From Microbacteriaceae bacterium PS02333 (GTDB lineage Bacteria; Actinomycetota; Actinomycetes; Actinomycetales; Microbacteriaceae): a stretch of DNA of 64,000 nt. The stretch spans positions 1 through 64,000 of the forward strand of contig JASCOI010000007.1 of NCBI GenBank assembly GCA_029959665.1, read 5' to 3'. Shown here piece after piece: positions 1 through 8,747 of this stretch. A program made the position numbers and the translations under genes. Within the stretch, counting starts at the first letter, position 1. Every line of letters starts with the position of its first letter. Below the pieces are notes generated by a model that searched no databases, was not told the DNA's origin, and worked only from the letters and a program-made list of their open reading frames with translations.

Positions 1-42
1 GGCCCGGATCACGTCCGCCGTGTGGCGGACGTGACCCGGGCC
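1..42 (-). terminator. Strong hairpin terminator of the 15-repeat adhesin
   Basis: Inverted repeat with 19-nt arms (1-19 and 24-42), a 4-nt loop and one mismatch. It starts 14 bp past the stop codon of the minus-strand adhesin. The arms are almost entirely G/C and there is no visible T-run, as is common in actinobacteria. The far side lies outside the window, so it may also serve a convergent neighbour. Confidence 0.75.
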
Positions 43-56
43 TCCCGTCCGGTGCG

Positions 57-3000
57 TCAGTCGGTTCCGCGGATCCGGCGGCGGACGATCAGCAGGACAC
101 CTGCCAGCAGCAGCGCGAGCGCTGCGAGCGACAGCCCGACCAGGCCGGTGGTGCCGGTGAAGGCGAGCTCGGCCGCGTGGACCTTCGCCGCGAGTCCGAC
201 CGGGTAGACCACGGTGATCGTCGCGAGGACCTGCTGGCCGTCGCTGTCGACGATGCTGTAGCCGACCTGCACGGTGCCGGTGAAGCCCTCCACCGGGGTG
301 AAGACGACCTTGCCGTCCCGGATCGTCCAGGTGCCCTTGCCGTCGACCGTGATGCTGTCGACGAGTGCGCCCTTCGGGTCGACCAGGTGGAGCGTGCCGC
401 GGTCGAACGTCGCTCCGCTGGTCGGCTCGTCGTTCGTGAGCGGGTCGATCGTCACCGGCGTGTTCGCGGTGCCGGTGGCCTTGTCGTCCGTGGCGACGGC
501 GTGGGCGAGGACCGTGATGGTCGTCGTCACGGTGGTCGTCTGCCCGCTCTCGTCCGTCACGATGGCCGTGAAGGAGTCGACCCCGGTGAAGCCGGCCGCC
601 GGGGTGTAGACCCAGGAGCCGTCCTGCTGCAGGGTGACGGTGCCGTGCGTGGGCTTCCGGTCGATCTTCGTCCAGAGGGCCACACCGTCCGAGCCGGCGA
701 GCACACCGTGCGCGGCGTCACGGCCGACCGACGTCCCGGCGATGGTGGTCGCCTTGCCGTCCTTGGCCATGATGCCCACCGTGATGGTGACCGTCGCGCT
801 GGTGCGCTGCCCCGATGCGTCCTGCACCGTGTAGGTGACGTGGTCGGTGCCGGAGAAACCGGCGGCCGGGGTGTAGACGAACGTGCCGTCGGCGGCGATC
901 GTCACGGTGCCGTGCTCGGGGGTGCCGGAGCCGACGACCGTGAGCTTCGTGCCGTGGTCGTTGCCGAGGACGCCGGGGCCCTTGACGGTGACGGTCTTGC
1001 CGGCCGGGGTGCTGGTCTTGTCGTCACCCGCGGTCGGGGTGACCGTGATCGTCACGACTCCCGTGGCGGTGTTGCCGTCGGTGTCCGTCGCCGTGTAGGT
1101 GAAGGTGTCCGTGCCCGACCAGTCCTTCGTCGGCGTGTAGGTGTAGCCACCCTTCGCGTCGAGCTCGACGTCGCCGTGCGTCGGCTTCCGGTCGAGCGTC
1201 GCCGTCAGACCGGTTCCGAGGTCGTTGCCGAGGACGCCGTTCGCCGTGGTCACAGTGAGCGCGCCGTTCGTCGTGGTCGTCCCGGAGTCCGGCGTGGCGA
1301 CCGCACCGACGATGACGATGACCGTCGAAGTCGTCGTCTGGCCGCTGCTGTCGGTGGCCGTGTACGGGAACTCGTCCGTGCCGGAGAAGCCGGGCGCCGG
1401 CGTGTAGACGAGGCCGCCGTCGGTGCCGGTGGTCACGGCACCGTGCGCCGCGTCACCGTGACCGGTGACGGTGAGGCCGGAGCCGTCGTCGTTGGCCGTC
1501 AGGATGGCGCTCGCGATCGGCAGCGGGGTGCCGGCCGGGGTCGTGACGAGGTCCTGCTTCGCGGTCGGGGACACCGTCACGGTGACCGTCGTGGGCTGCG
1601 TGCTGCCGCCCGTCGGGTCCTTCGCCGTGTAGGTGAACGTGTCCGTTCCGGAGAAGCCGTCCTTCGGCGTGTACGTCACCGTGCCGGGGCCGGTGATGAC
1701 GACGGTGCCGTTCGTGCCGTTCGTGACGGTCGCCACGGTGAGCGTCGTGCCCGAGTCGTTCTTCGTGACGGGGACGTCGACCGGGGTGGAGGCCGGGGTC
1801 GAGGCGACGTCGGCGATGCCCTTCGGCAGCACGGTGATCGTCACGGTACCGGTGGCCGTGTTGCCGTCCTGGTCGGTCACCGTGTAGTCGAACGAGTCGG
1901 GGCCGGAGTAGCCGGGCTTCGGCGTGTAGGTGTAGCCACCCTTCTCGTCGACGGTCGCGTCGCCGTGCTGGGGCTGCGTGTTGCCGGTGACCTGCAAGCC
2001 GGTGCCGTCGGAGTCCTTCAGGACGCCGTCCTCGTCCGAGACCGTGACGGGCTCGTCCGTGGTGGCCGAGCCGGTGCTCGCCGCGACGACGGGGTTGACC
2101 GTCACGGCGACGGTGCCGGTGGCCTCGTTGCCGTGGGCATCGACGACCGTGTACGTGAAGGTGTCCGTGCCGGAGAACCCGGTGTGCGGCGTGTAGGTGA
2201 CGGTGCCGTCGTCGGCGACCGACAGGTCACCGTCGGTGGCTCCCTGGGCGCCGATGACCTTCAGGCCGTCGCCGTGGTCGTTCTTCGTCAGCTCGCCCGA
2301 GGTCACGGAGACGGGCTGGCCCGCCTTCGTCGAGATCGCGTCCTTCTCGGTACCCGGGTTCACCGTGATGGTGACCGTGCCCGTGGAGGTCCGGCCGGAG
2401 CCGTCCGTCAGCGTGTACGTGAAGGTGTCGGTCCCGGAGAAGCCGTCCTTCGGCGTGTAGGTGTACGAACCGTCGGTCGCGAGGTCGAGGTCGCCGTTCG
2501 CCGGCTTCTGGTCGACCGCGGCCTGCTTGTCCGTGCCCTTGTCGTTCGCCAGCACGCCGTCGTCCTTCGAGACGGTCAGGGTCTCGCCGGCCGTCGCGGT
2601 GGCGGTGTCCGACGTGGCGGTCGGACCGACCACGATCGTGACGACGCCGGTGCTCTTCTGGCCGGAGGCGTCCGTGACCTCGTAGGTCACGGTGTCGGTG
2701 CCGGAGAAGCCGTCCTTCGGCGCGTAGGTCACGTCGCCGGTGGTCGGGTCGACCGAGACGTCGCCGTTCTTCGTGCTCGTGGCACCGGTGACCTCGAGCG
2801 TGGAGCCGACGTCGTTGTTCGTCAGGTCCGTCCCCGGGATGGTCAGCGTGTCACCGGCCTTCGTGTTCGCCGTGTCCGGGTTCGCGACCGGGGTCACGGA
2901 GACGGTCACGGTCGCCGACTGCGAGGTCTTGCCGGAGCCGTCCGTCACCGTGTAGGTGAAGGAGTCGGTGCCGGAGAAGCCGTCCTTCGGCGTGTACTGC

Positions 3001-5516
3001 ACGGTGCCGTCCGGCTGCGCGACGGCGCTGCCGTTCGCGGGCGTCGTCACGACGGTGGTGCCGAGGTCGGACCCGTGGTCGTTGTGCTGCACGTCGACCG
3101 TCACCGGGGTGTTCGCCGGCGTGGTCGCGGTGTCGTCCGCCACGGTCGGGGTGACCGTGATCCGCACGGTGGCGGTCGTCGGGTTCCCGGCCTTGTCCGT
3201 CGCCGTGTAGGTGAAGGAGTCCGAGCCCGAGAACCCGGCGTTCGGGGTGTACGAGTACGTCCCCGTCGCCTTGTCCACGGTCAGCGTGCCGTTCGTCGGC
3301 GCGGTGGTGCTCGTGATGGTGAGGCCGGTCCCGAGGTCGTTGCCGAGCAGCCCGGTCTCGCGGGTGGTCGTGGTCGCCGTGGAGCCAGCGCCGACCGTGA
3401 TGGTGTCGTCGACGGCCTTCGGCAGCACGGTCACCGTGACCGTCACGGTGTCGGACTTCCCCGTGCCGTTGCCGTCGGTGACGGTGTAGTCGAAGGAGTC
3501 CTGGCCGGAGTACCCGGTCGTGGGCGTGTACGTGTACGAGCCGTCCGGGTTCACGGTGACGTCACCGTGCGCGGGCTTCGTGTTCCCCGTGACGACCAGG
3601 TCGGAGCCGAGGTCGTTGCCGAGCAGACCGGGGGCGGTCGCGCTCGTCGAGGAGCCGGAGGTCGCGGTGATCGTCTCGGCCTTCGCCGTCGGCAGGACCG
3701 TGATGGTCACGGTGCCCGTGATGGTCGAGCCCGCGGTGTCCTTCGCCGTGTAGGTGAACGAGTCCCCGCCCGAGAAGCCCGGCTCGGGCGTGTACGAGTA
3801 GGTGCCGTCCGCGTTCAGCGTCAGGGTGCCGTTCGTCGGGTCGGTGTGCTTCGTGACCGTCAGGCCGGTGCCGCGGTCGTTGCCGAGGACGCCGGTCTGC
3901 TTCGTCGTGGTGGTCGCGGTCGAGCCGGCGTGCACGCTGAACGCGTCGTCGACGGCCTTCGGCGCGACGGTGATCGTCACGGTGCTCGTCGAGGTCCGGC
4001 CACCGCCGTCCGTCGCGGTGTAGGTGAACTGGTCCGTGCCGGAGAAGCTGTCGTTCGGGACGTACGAGAAGCTCCCGTCCTTCGCGGTCATCGTGAGCGT
4101 GCCGTTCGCGGGGTCGGTGTGGCTCGTGACCGAGAGGCCGTCGCCGGTGTCGTTCGCGAGGACACCGGGGGCCGCGACGTCGAGCTTCGTGTCGACCGGG
4201 GTGGAGTACGTGTCCGCCGCCGTCGCGACGTGGACGCGCTGCAGCACGTTGGCGAAGGTGACGACCACGTCGGTGCCGTCCGAGGAGGCGGCGGCCGGGA
4301 AGGTGAAGGTCGCCGTGTTGCCCGTGCCCTTCGCGAACTCGGCGCCGCTGTTGACGTTCACCGCCCGCCACGTGGTGGCGTAGTTCGCGAGGTTCGTGGT
4401 GCCCGCAGCGGTCTGGGTGACGGTGTAGTCCTTGCCCGGCGTGGTGAGCACGGCGCCGGCCTGCTGGTCCTGCACGCCGTTCTTCGAACCGCTGGTGGTC
4501 GCGGTCGTGCCGCTGTTGGTCGAGGAGATGCCGCCGCCGGTGACGGCGAGGCCGAACTGGTCGCCGGAGTTCCACCGGTCGTCGACGCTCGAGGCGCCGG
4601 TCACCGTGTCGGCGTAGTTGCAGGTCGCGAGGTCGCTCGCCCGGAAGGTGGCGTTGACGGCGAAGTTCCTGACCGGCTGCCCCGTCGTCGGGTCGAGCTG
4701 GTAGAGCGTCGTCGACTGGACCGACGTGTCCGCCGGCGACGACGAGATGTACAGGTAGCCGTCGGAGGAGAACGCGATGCCGGGGCTGTTCGTGCCGCTC
4801 GGCAGCGTCGCGATCGCGGTCGTCGTGAGCGCCGTGGTCCCGGAGGCCGTCGGCAGCGTGGGGGTGTTCACGCGGTAGACGGTGTCGGCCGCGACGACGA
4901 AGAGCAGACCGCGCGAGCTGAACGCGAAGTCGCCGTTGCCCGCCTTGAGGCCGTTGATCTGACCGACCTGACCGAGGTACTGCTTGGTGTTCGGGTTGTA
5001 CGCACCGAGCCAGCCGGTGTTGTCGCCGTAGTAGTAGATGCCGGTCGTCGGGTCCACCGCGCCGCGGATGACGGTGCGGGTCTTGTCCGTCGTGACGGTC
5101 GTCGAGGTCTCGGCGACGCCGTCCTTCGCCGGGACGTACTCCTTCAGCGTCGCACTGTTGCCGTTCGACGTCGCGTACATCTTCAGACCCTCGCGGGAGA
5201 TGCCGAGGCCGTTGTTCGCACCTGCGCCGAGGTTCGTGACGTCGGCCGTCGTGCCTGCGGTCGACGTCCCGTCCGCCGCGGGCTTGGTCACGTCGATCGC
5301 GATGACCTTGCCGGTCGAGTCCGTTGCGTAGACCGTGTTCTGGTCGCAGATGAACGCACCGTTCGCGGTCGCCGTGACGGCCGATGCGGGAGCGGCGGTG
5401 ACGACCGCGGTGGTCGCGGTGATGCCGGCGCCTGCGAGGAGCGTGGCGCCCATCATGGCGACGAGTCGGAGCCCCTGGCGGGCTCGGGGCACACGGGTGT
5501 CCAGGGAATGGCGCAT
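57..5516 (-). CDS. Cell-wall-anchored adhesin with 15 cadherin/VCBS-like repeats
   Basis: A 1819-residue secreted surface protein, probably an adhesin. The start chosen is the ATG at 5516 (MRHSLDTRV), which gives a basic N-region, a hydrophobic core and an Ala-x-Ala cleavage site near residue 45. The frame stays open upstream but has no signal-like sequence there. Residues ~45-340 look like a beta-propeller-type head (repeated GISREG, FSSDGYLYIS patterns). From ~430 on there are 15 tandem units of ~90 residues, each with a YTPxxGFSGTDxFTYTxTD core, as in Big_9/cadherin-like bacterial repeats. The C-terminus has a sortase signal LAFTG, a hydrophobic segment and a basic tail (RRRIRG). It is monocistronic, divergent from the VanZ gene and closed by the hairpin at 1-42. 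The ligand is unknown. Confidence 0.9.
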   Translation of the reverse strand: MRHSLDTRVPRARQGLRLVAMMGATLLAGAGITATTAVVTAAPASAVTATANGAFICDQNTVYATDSTGKVIAIDVTKPAADGTSTAGTTADVTNLGAGANNGLGISREGLKMYATSNGNSATLKEYVPAKDGVAETSTTVTTDKTRTVIRGAVDPTTGIYYYGDNTGWLGAYNPNTKQYLGQVGQINGLKAGNGDFAFSSRGLLFVVAADTVYRVNTPTLPTASGTTALTTTAIATLPSGTNSPGIAFSSDGYLYISSSPADTSVQSTTLYQLDPTTGQPVRNFAVNATFRASDLATCNYADTVTGASSVDDRWNSGDQFGLAVTGGGISSTNSGTTATTSGSKNGVQDQQAGAVLTTPGKDYTVTQTAAGTTNLANYATTWRAVNVNSGAEFAKGTGNTATFTFPAAASSDGTDVVVTFANVLQRVHVATAADTYSTPVDTKLDVAAPGVLANDTGDGLSVTSHTDPANGTLTMTAKDGSFSYVPNDSFSGTDQFTYTATDGGGRTSTSTVTITVAPKAVDDAFSVHAGSTATTTTKQTGVLGNDRGTGLTVTKHTDPTNGTLTLNADGTYSYTPEPGFSGGDSFTYTAKDTAGSTITGTVTITVLPTAKAETITATSGSSTSATAPGLLGNDLGSDLVVTGNTKPAHGDVTVNPDGSYTYTPTTGYSGQDSFDYTVTDGNGTGKSDTVTVTVTVLPKAVDDTITVGAGSTATTTTRETGLLGNDLGTGLTITSTTAPTNGTLTVDKATGTYSYTPNAGFSGSDSFTYTATDKAGNPTTATVRITVTPTVADDTATTPANTPVTVDVQHNDHGSDLGTTVVTTPANGSAVAQPDGTVQYTPKDGFSGTDSFTYTVTDGSGKTSQSATVTVSVTPVANPDTANTKAGDTLTIPGTDLTNNDVGSTLEVTGATSTKNGDVSVDPTTGDVTYAPKDGFSGTDTVTYEVTDASGQKSTGVVTIVVGPTATSDTATATAGETLTVSKDDGVLANDKGTDKQAAVDQKPANGDLDLATDGSYTYTPKDGFSGTDTFTYTLTDGSGRTSTGTVTITVNPGTEKDAISTKAGQPVSVTSGELTKNDHGDGLKVIGAQGATDGDLSVADDGTVTYTPHTGFSGTDTFTYTVVDAHGNEATGTVAVTVNPVVAASTGSATTDEPVTVSDEDGVLKDSDGTGLQVTGNTQPQHGDATVDEKGGYTYTPKPGYSGPDSFDYTVTDQDGNTATGTVTITVLPKGIADVASTPASTPVDVPVTKNDSGTTLTVATVTNGTNGTVVITGPGTVTYTPKDGFSGTDTFTYTAKDPTGGSTQPTTVTVTVSPTAKQDLVTTPAGTPLPIASAILTANDDGSGLTVTGHGDAAHGAVTTGTDGGLVYTPAPGFSGTDEFPYTATDSSGQTTTSTVIVIVGAVATPDSGTTTTNGALTVTTANGVLGNDLGTGLTATLDRKPTHGDVELDAKGGYTYTPTKDWSGTDTFTYTATDTDGNTATGVVTITVTPTAGDDKTSTPAGKTVTVKGPGVLGNDHGTKLTVVGSGTPEHGTVTIAADGTFVYTPAAGFSGTDHVTYTVQDASGQRTSATVTITVGIMAKDGKATTIAGTSVGRDAAHGVLAGSDGVALWTKIDRKPTHGTVTLQQDGSWVYTPAAGFTGVDSFTAIVTDESGQTTTVTTTITVLAHAVATDDKATGTANTPVTIDPLTNDEPTSGATFDRGTLHLVDPKGALVDSITVDGKGTWTIRDGKVVFTPVEGFTGTVQVGYSIVDSDGQQVLATITVVYPVGLAAKVHAAELAFTGTTGLVGLSLAALALLLAGVLLIVRRRIRGTD
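180..4215 (-). repeat. 15 in-frame tandem repeats of ~270 bp inside the adhesin gene
   Basis: By reading the translation I count 15 units carrying the (F/Y/W)(S/T)G core followed by a xTVTITV strand. They are similar but not identical in protein sequence. The last two units, next to the sorting signal, are the most divergent. The boundaries given are approximate. Confidence 0.8.
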
Positions 5517-5638
5517 CGGTCTCTTTCGGGTCGGGACGTGCTCGGCGACGGGACGCGCACCGGGCTCCGGTTGCGAGCTCGGGCGTCCTCCGCCGTCTCC
5601 GATACTGGCAGTTCGCCGCATGCCGATGGGGACATCGC

Positions 5639-5658
5639 GGTCCCCAATAGGGGGGACC
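5639..5658. promoter_or_regulatory. Palindrome GGTCCCC-N6-GGGGACC between divergent adhesin and VanZ genes
   Basis: Perfect 7-nt arms (5639-5645, 5652-5658) lie in the 198-bp region that separates the two start codons. A dyad here is placed to act as an operator for either gene. It is G/C-box-rich like the motif upstream of other surface genes in the window, but it is not the same sequence. The rest of 5517-5714 holds no gene that I can see. Confidence 0.4.
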
Positions 5659-5714
5659 CTCCCCGAACTGGTGTCACGCAGCGGACACGGTCCGGCACGG
5701 TAACGTCGGCCGAC

Positions 5715-6581
5715 ATGACCTCGGCATTCCGCACGGCGTCGGCGCGGACCTCGTTCGCCCGTGCGGTGCTGGCCGTCGGTACCGCGGTGCTGATCGCCTT
5801 GGCGTCCCTGCCGTGGTTCGCGACCGCGGCGGTGGAGGTGTTCCGCGCGGTGGTGGCGGTGCTCCGGGGAGCCGGGCACGGCCTCCTGTCCGTCGAGGAC
5901 GGCTTCGTCACGGCGATGGCCGTGACGGCGGTGACCATCCCGCTCCCCGCGCTCGTCGCCGTCGGCGTACCGACTACCGATCGGCGCGCGACCGGGTGGG
6001 CCGCACTCGGCACCGTGCTGATCGTCACCGTCGTCGCGGTCCGGACGCCGACGCCGGGGTCGACGTGGGTGTCACTCGTGCTCGCGTCGGCGGTCGGGCT
6101 GCTGCTCGGCTGGCTGGCGCTCTCGGCCGTGCGCGGACGGGCCGTTCCAGCGACCGTGCGGAGTCGGCGGACCGCGACGTGGCTGATCGTGCTCTACGGG
6201 GTCGGGGTGCTGCTCGTCGGGTTCACAGGCTCACCGGTCGACGCCGGAGCGCACCCGTGGATCATGCGGGCGCTCGGGGACGTCCACGACCTCGGCGTGC
6301 CGGACTGGTTCGGGTACGGGGCGCTCGAGTTCACCGCGAACGTCGTCTTCTTCGTGCCGCTCGGGCTGCTCGTGGTGCTGCTCGTCGGCGGTCGGCGGTG
6401 GTGGGTCGGCGGCGTCGCGGGACTCGTCGTCAGCGCGTGCATCGAGACCGGGCAGGCGTTGTTCCTGCCGGCGCGGTTCGCGTCACTGGACGACGTGCTG
6501 TCGAACACGAGTGGGGCGGTGATCGGGGCGCTGGTGGGGGTCGTGGTGCTCGGGTGGGGTGCGCGGCGTCGCGCTCGCTGA
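5715..6581 (+). CDS. VanZ-like family membrane protein
   Basis: A 288-residue protein with about seven hydrophobic segments. The C-terminal half carries the VanZ-family pattern: a GALEFTANVVFFVPLG segment, then an acidic ETGQ and a DDVLSNTSGAVIG helix. VanZ-like proteins sit in the membrane; VanZ itself gives low-level teicoplanin resistance, but most family members have no known role. The start is the ATG at 5715, because the open frame upstream runs antisense through the adhesin. No operon partner is seen. The membership call is good; the function is open. Confidence 0.82.
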   Translation: MTSAFRTASARTSFARAVLAVGTAVLIALASLPWFATAAVEVFRAVVAVLRGAGHGLLSVEDGFVTAMAVTAVTIPLPALVAVGVPTTDRRATGWAALGTVLIVTVVAVRTPTPGSTWVSLVLASAVGLLLGWLALSAVRGRAVPATVRSRRTATWLIVLYGVGVLLVGFTGSPVDAGAHPWIMRALGDVHDLGVPDWFGYGALEFTANVVFFVPLGLLVVLLVGGRRWWVGGVAGLVVSACIETGQALFLPARFASLDDVLSNTSGAVIGALVGVVVLGWGARRRAR

Positions 6582-6640
6582 GGGTGCCGCACTGGGTGGT
6601 GGTGCCGGCCGCGCTGGGCGGTGGTGGTGCCGGCCGACTC

Positions 6641-6746
6641 CGAACGACGGACTCGTTGTCGTACGACAGCGAGTCTCTCGCTGGCACACGCGTGCAACTG
6701 TTGCAGGCGCGTTCGAACGACAGAACCGCTGTCGTACGACATCGAA
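6641..6746. repeat. Two-copy palindromic intergenic repeat
   Basis: Two 33-bp direct copies (6641-6673 and 6714-6746) lie 73 bp apart and differ at about six positions. Each contains the perfect dodecamer palindrome TGTCGTACGACA (6657-6668, 6730-6741). In the first copy the dyad extends to 24 bp (6651-6674). Between them is a bulged hairpin with arms 6688-6697 and 6701-6712. The element fills the gap between convergent VanZ and acyltransferase genes (6582-6818), which otherwise has no gene. It could be a REP-like element or a bidirectional terminator. Confidence 0.65.
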
Positions 6747-6818
6747 TTTGTCGCGTGCCCGGCCGATGCCATGACGCCACAGCGGGCATCAACCACCCGC
6801 CCGCGCCCGCAGAGCGGC

Positions 6819-8012
6819 TCAGCGCGAGGGGACGATGCGCGCCACCCACCGTGCCAGCTTGTGGCTCGGAAGCTCGACCACCCAGAAGAACGCCGTCGCG
6901 ATTGCGAGCGACACCGGGATGCCGACGAGGAAATCGATCGCCCGACTACCACCGAGGTAGTCGATCATCGCGATGATCGGGTCGTGCACGAGGTAGAGGC
7001 TGAACGACACGGTCCCGAGCAGCAGGACCACTCTGGCCTCCAAGGCGTGACGCAATCGTCGATCGAAGGTGACGACGAAGACCAGTCCGGCCGCACCGAC
7101 GAGTTGCACCGTGTCGGTCATGTCGAGGAGGTGCTTGTTGCCAGTCGTGAGGAGCGCGAACCAGTAAGCGCAGAGACCGAGAAGACTGACCGTGAGGACG
7201 AGGGTCCAGACCAGGTTCGGTCGCCTGCTGCGGGCGATCTGTTCGGCCAGAGTCCGGAGGTCGTCGAGATGAGCCGCCATGAGGACCCCGACTGCGAACA
7301 TCGACATGAAGAGGAGCAGGTTCCCGATCGGTGGGTGGGAACTGCGCAGGTAGGCGCCGACGGTCGTTGCGGCGAGGGATGCGGCGAGCTTCCAGCCCCA
7401 ACCGATCCGGAACCGGACGATCACCAGGATGTACAGCGGAAGCAGCAGGGAGAAGAGCACCTCCCACACGATCGACCAAAGCGGTCCGTTGTAGAAGTTC
7501 GAGTCGTGGAGGAAGATCGACCGCTCGATGAGCTGTCTGATGTCGATGGTCGTGCCACGTTCGCTGGTCCATGCTGCGCCCGCGGCAGGATCGATCGACC
7601 GGGTCAACAGGAACAAGCTCAATGCCCACGCGATCGCGACCCACACGGGCAGGTAGAGCCGAATGAGCCGTGCTGGGTAGTAGGCGATCCAGCGGAACCT
7701 CGCCGACCGGAGGACGGGGAGCGTCAGCACGAGGCCGCTCAACACGAAGAATACGAACACGGCCTCTCCTCCGGCCCACACGAGGTGGAGCGGCGTGTGC
7801 ACCATCAGCCATGCGAGCGGATGGCCCGAAGGGACTGCTGCGGGCTCCGAGTAGGTGGACGTGTAGATCGGGAAGCGGAGCATGCAGTGATGGATCACGA
7901 CGACCAGTGCGGCGATGCCTCGCAGCCCGAGCAACGAAGTGATACGTCCCGTGGTCGAGGGCATGCTCACGTCGGACAGCACGCCGTCTGGTGGCGAAGT
8001 GGTGTTGGTCAT
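6819..8012 (-). CDS. Acyltransferase 3 family integral membrane protein
   Basis: A 397-residue protein with about ten hydrophobic segments, typical of membrane acyltransferases (PF01757) that O-acylate surface glycans. Near the N-terminus are the family's LRGIAA motif with the following IHH histidines, and the FFVLSG segment. The start chosen is the ATG at 8012 (MTNTTSPP); a shorter start at MPSTTGR is possible. It is the last gene of the minus-strand block that carries the exopolysaccharide cluster. Acylation of that polymer is therefore a reasonable guess, but a hairpin separates it from the gene upstream. Confidence 0.85.
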   Translation of the reverse strand: MTNTTSPPDGVLSDVSMPSTTGRITSLLGLRGIAALVVVIHHCMLRFPIYTSTYSEPAAVPSGHPLAWLMVHTPLHLVWAGGEAVFVFFVLSGLVLTLPVLRSARFRWIAYYPARLIRLYLPVWVAIAWALSLFLLTRSIDPAAGAAWTSERGTTIDIRQLIERSIFLHDSNFYNGPLWSIVWEVLFSLLLPLYILVIVRFRIGWGWKLAASLAATTVGAYLRSSHPPIGNLLLFMSMFAVGVLMAAHLDDLRTLAEQIARSRRPNLVWTLVLTVSLLGLCAYWFALLTTGNKHLLDMTDTVQLVGAAGLVFVVTFDRRLRHALEARVVLLLGTVSFSLYLVHDPIIAMIDYLGGSRAIDFLVGIPVSLAIATAFFWVVELPSHKLARWVARIVPSR

Positions 8013-8059
8013 CGCCGCTCGTTTCGGTTGGGCAGGGCAGGCCACATGCGATCGTGATG

Positions 8060-8105
8060 ACACCACAAGACCCCCGGAGCGGACGCTCCGAGGGCCTTGT
8101 GGTGT
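8060..8105 (-). terminator. Hairpin after the small LAFTG protein
   Basis: Outer arms ACACCACAAG (8060-8069) and CTTGTGGTGT (8096-8105) pair perfectly. An inner GGAGC/GCTCC stem extends the structure. It lies just after the stop at 8116 and before the acyltransferase start, so it probably ends transcription of the small surface-protein gene. Confidence 0.75.
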
Positions 8106-8115
8106 CGAGCAGAGA

Positions 8116-8661
8116 TCAGGCAGCCGTGCGCTGACGACGCACCGAGGTGCGCACCGCGAGGAGGCCACCGCCGAGGACGACAGCGCCACCGGCGACCCAG
8201 AGGGCCAGCGCGGAGATGGTGCCACCGGTGAAGGCGAGCGTGCCGTTGCCCGAGGCAGCGGTCGCAGCAGCGCCGTCGGCCGGGACGACCGTGAGCGCCG
8301 TGGTCGCGACGTTGCCGGAGGTGGCGCCGGTCGCGGTGAGCGAGTAGGTGCCCGAGGCGCCGGCCGGGAGCGTCACGCGGACGTTCGCCGCGCCGGTCGA
8401 AGAGGCCACGTAGGTCTTCGAGACGGTCGTGGTCGGCAGCGCGCCGAGCGTGGCAGCGCCAGCACCCGTGACGGAGACCGTGACGGTCTCGTCGGCGATG
8501 AAGGAGCCAGCTGCGAAGCCGACGGTCGCGGTGCCACCGGCGACGGCGGAACCGGAGACCGAGACGTTGGAGGCCGGGACGTAACCCGCAGCGTTGGCGG
8601 CGGCCGGCGTGGCGATCAGTGCCGCGGATGCGAGCACGATGGCAGCGATGATCTTCTTCAT
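8116..8661 (-). CDS. Small LAFTG-anchored cell-wall protein
   Basis: A 181-residue protein with a clear signal peptide (MKKIIAAIVLASAALIATP, cleavage after ANA near residue 24). It has a Thr/Ser/Ala/Gly-rich body with one Ig-like beta-sandwich pattern (VTVSVTGAG ... YSLTATGATSG). The sorting signal LAFTGG is followed by a hydrophobic helix and the basic tail RTSVRRQR. The LAxTG form fits the class E-type sortases of high-GC Gram-positives. It is covalently wall-linked by prediction; its role is unknown. It is separated from the DUF4012 gene by 82 bp, so it may have its own promoter. Confidence 0.85.
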   Translation of the reverse strand: MKKIIAAIVLASAALIATPAAANAAGYVPASNVSVSGSAVAGGTATVGFAAGSFIADETVTVSVTGAGAATLGALPTTTVSKTYVASSTGAANVRVTLPAGASGTYSLTATGATSGNVATTALTVVPADGAAATAASGNGTLAFTGGTISALALWVAGGAVVLGGGLLAVRTSVRRQRTAA

Positions 8662-8718
8662 GAGGCTCCCCTGAGAACGGTGGCTTCGCGAGGACGATGC
8701 GGGTCTGCCCGAAACTCC

Positions 8719-8747
8719 ATGCAGTCGCTATGGCGAAGTTGTCTCAA
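8719..8747 (-). promoter_or_regulatory. Possible promoter of the small LAFTG gene
   Basis: On the minus strand a -35-like TTGAGA (8747-8742) and a -10-like CTGCAT (8724-8719) are spaced by exactly 17 bp, 58 bp before the start codon. The -35 overlaps the stop of the upstream DUF4012 gene. The -10 is a weak match, so this is tentative. Confidence 0.3.

Noticed and set aside
177-6581. A 2134-codon open frame on the plus strand, antisense to the 15-repeat adhesin
   Set aside because: It is the complement of a repetitive high-GC gene and has an Arg/Val/Asp-rich composition with no domain. Only its last 288 codons (from 5715) are the real VanZ-like gene.
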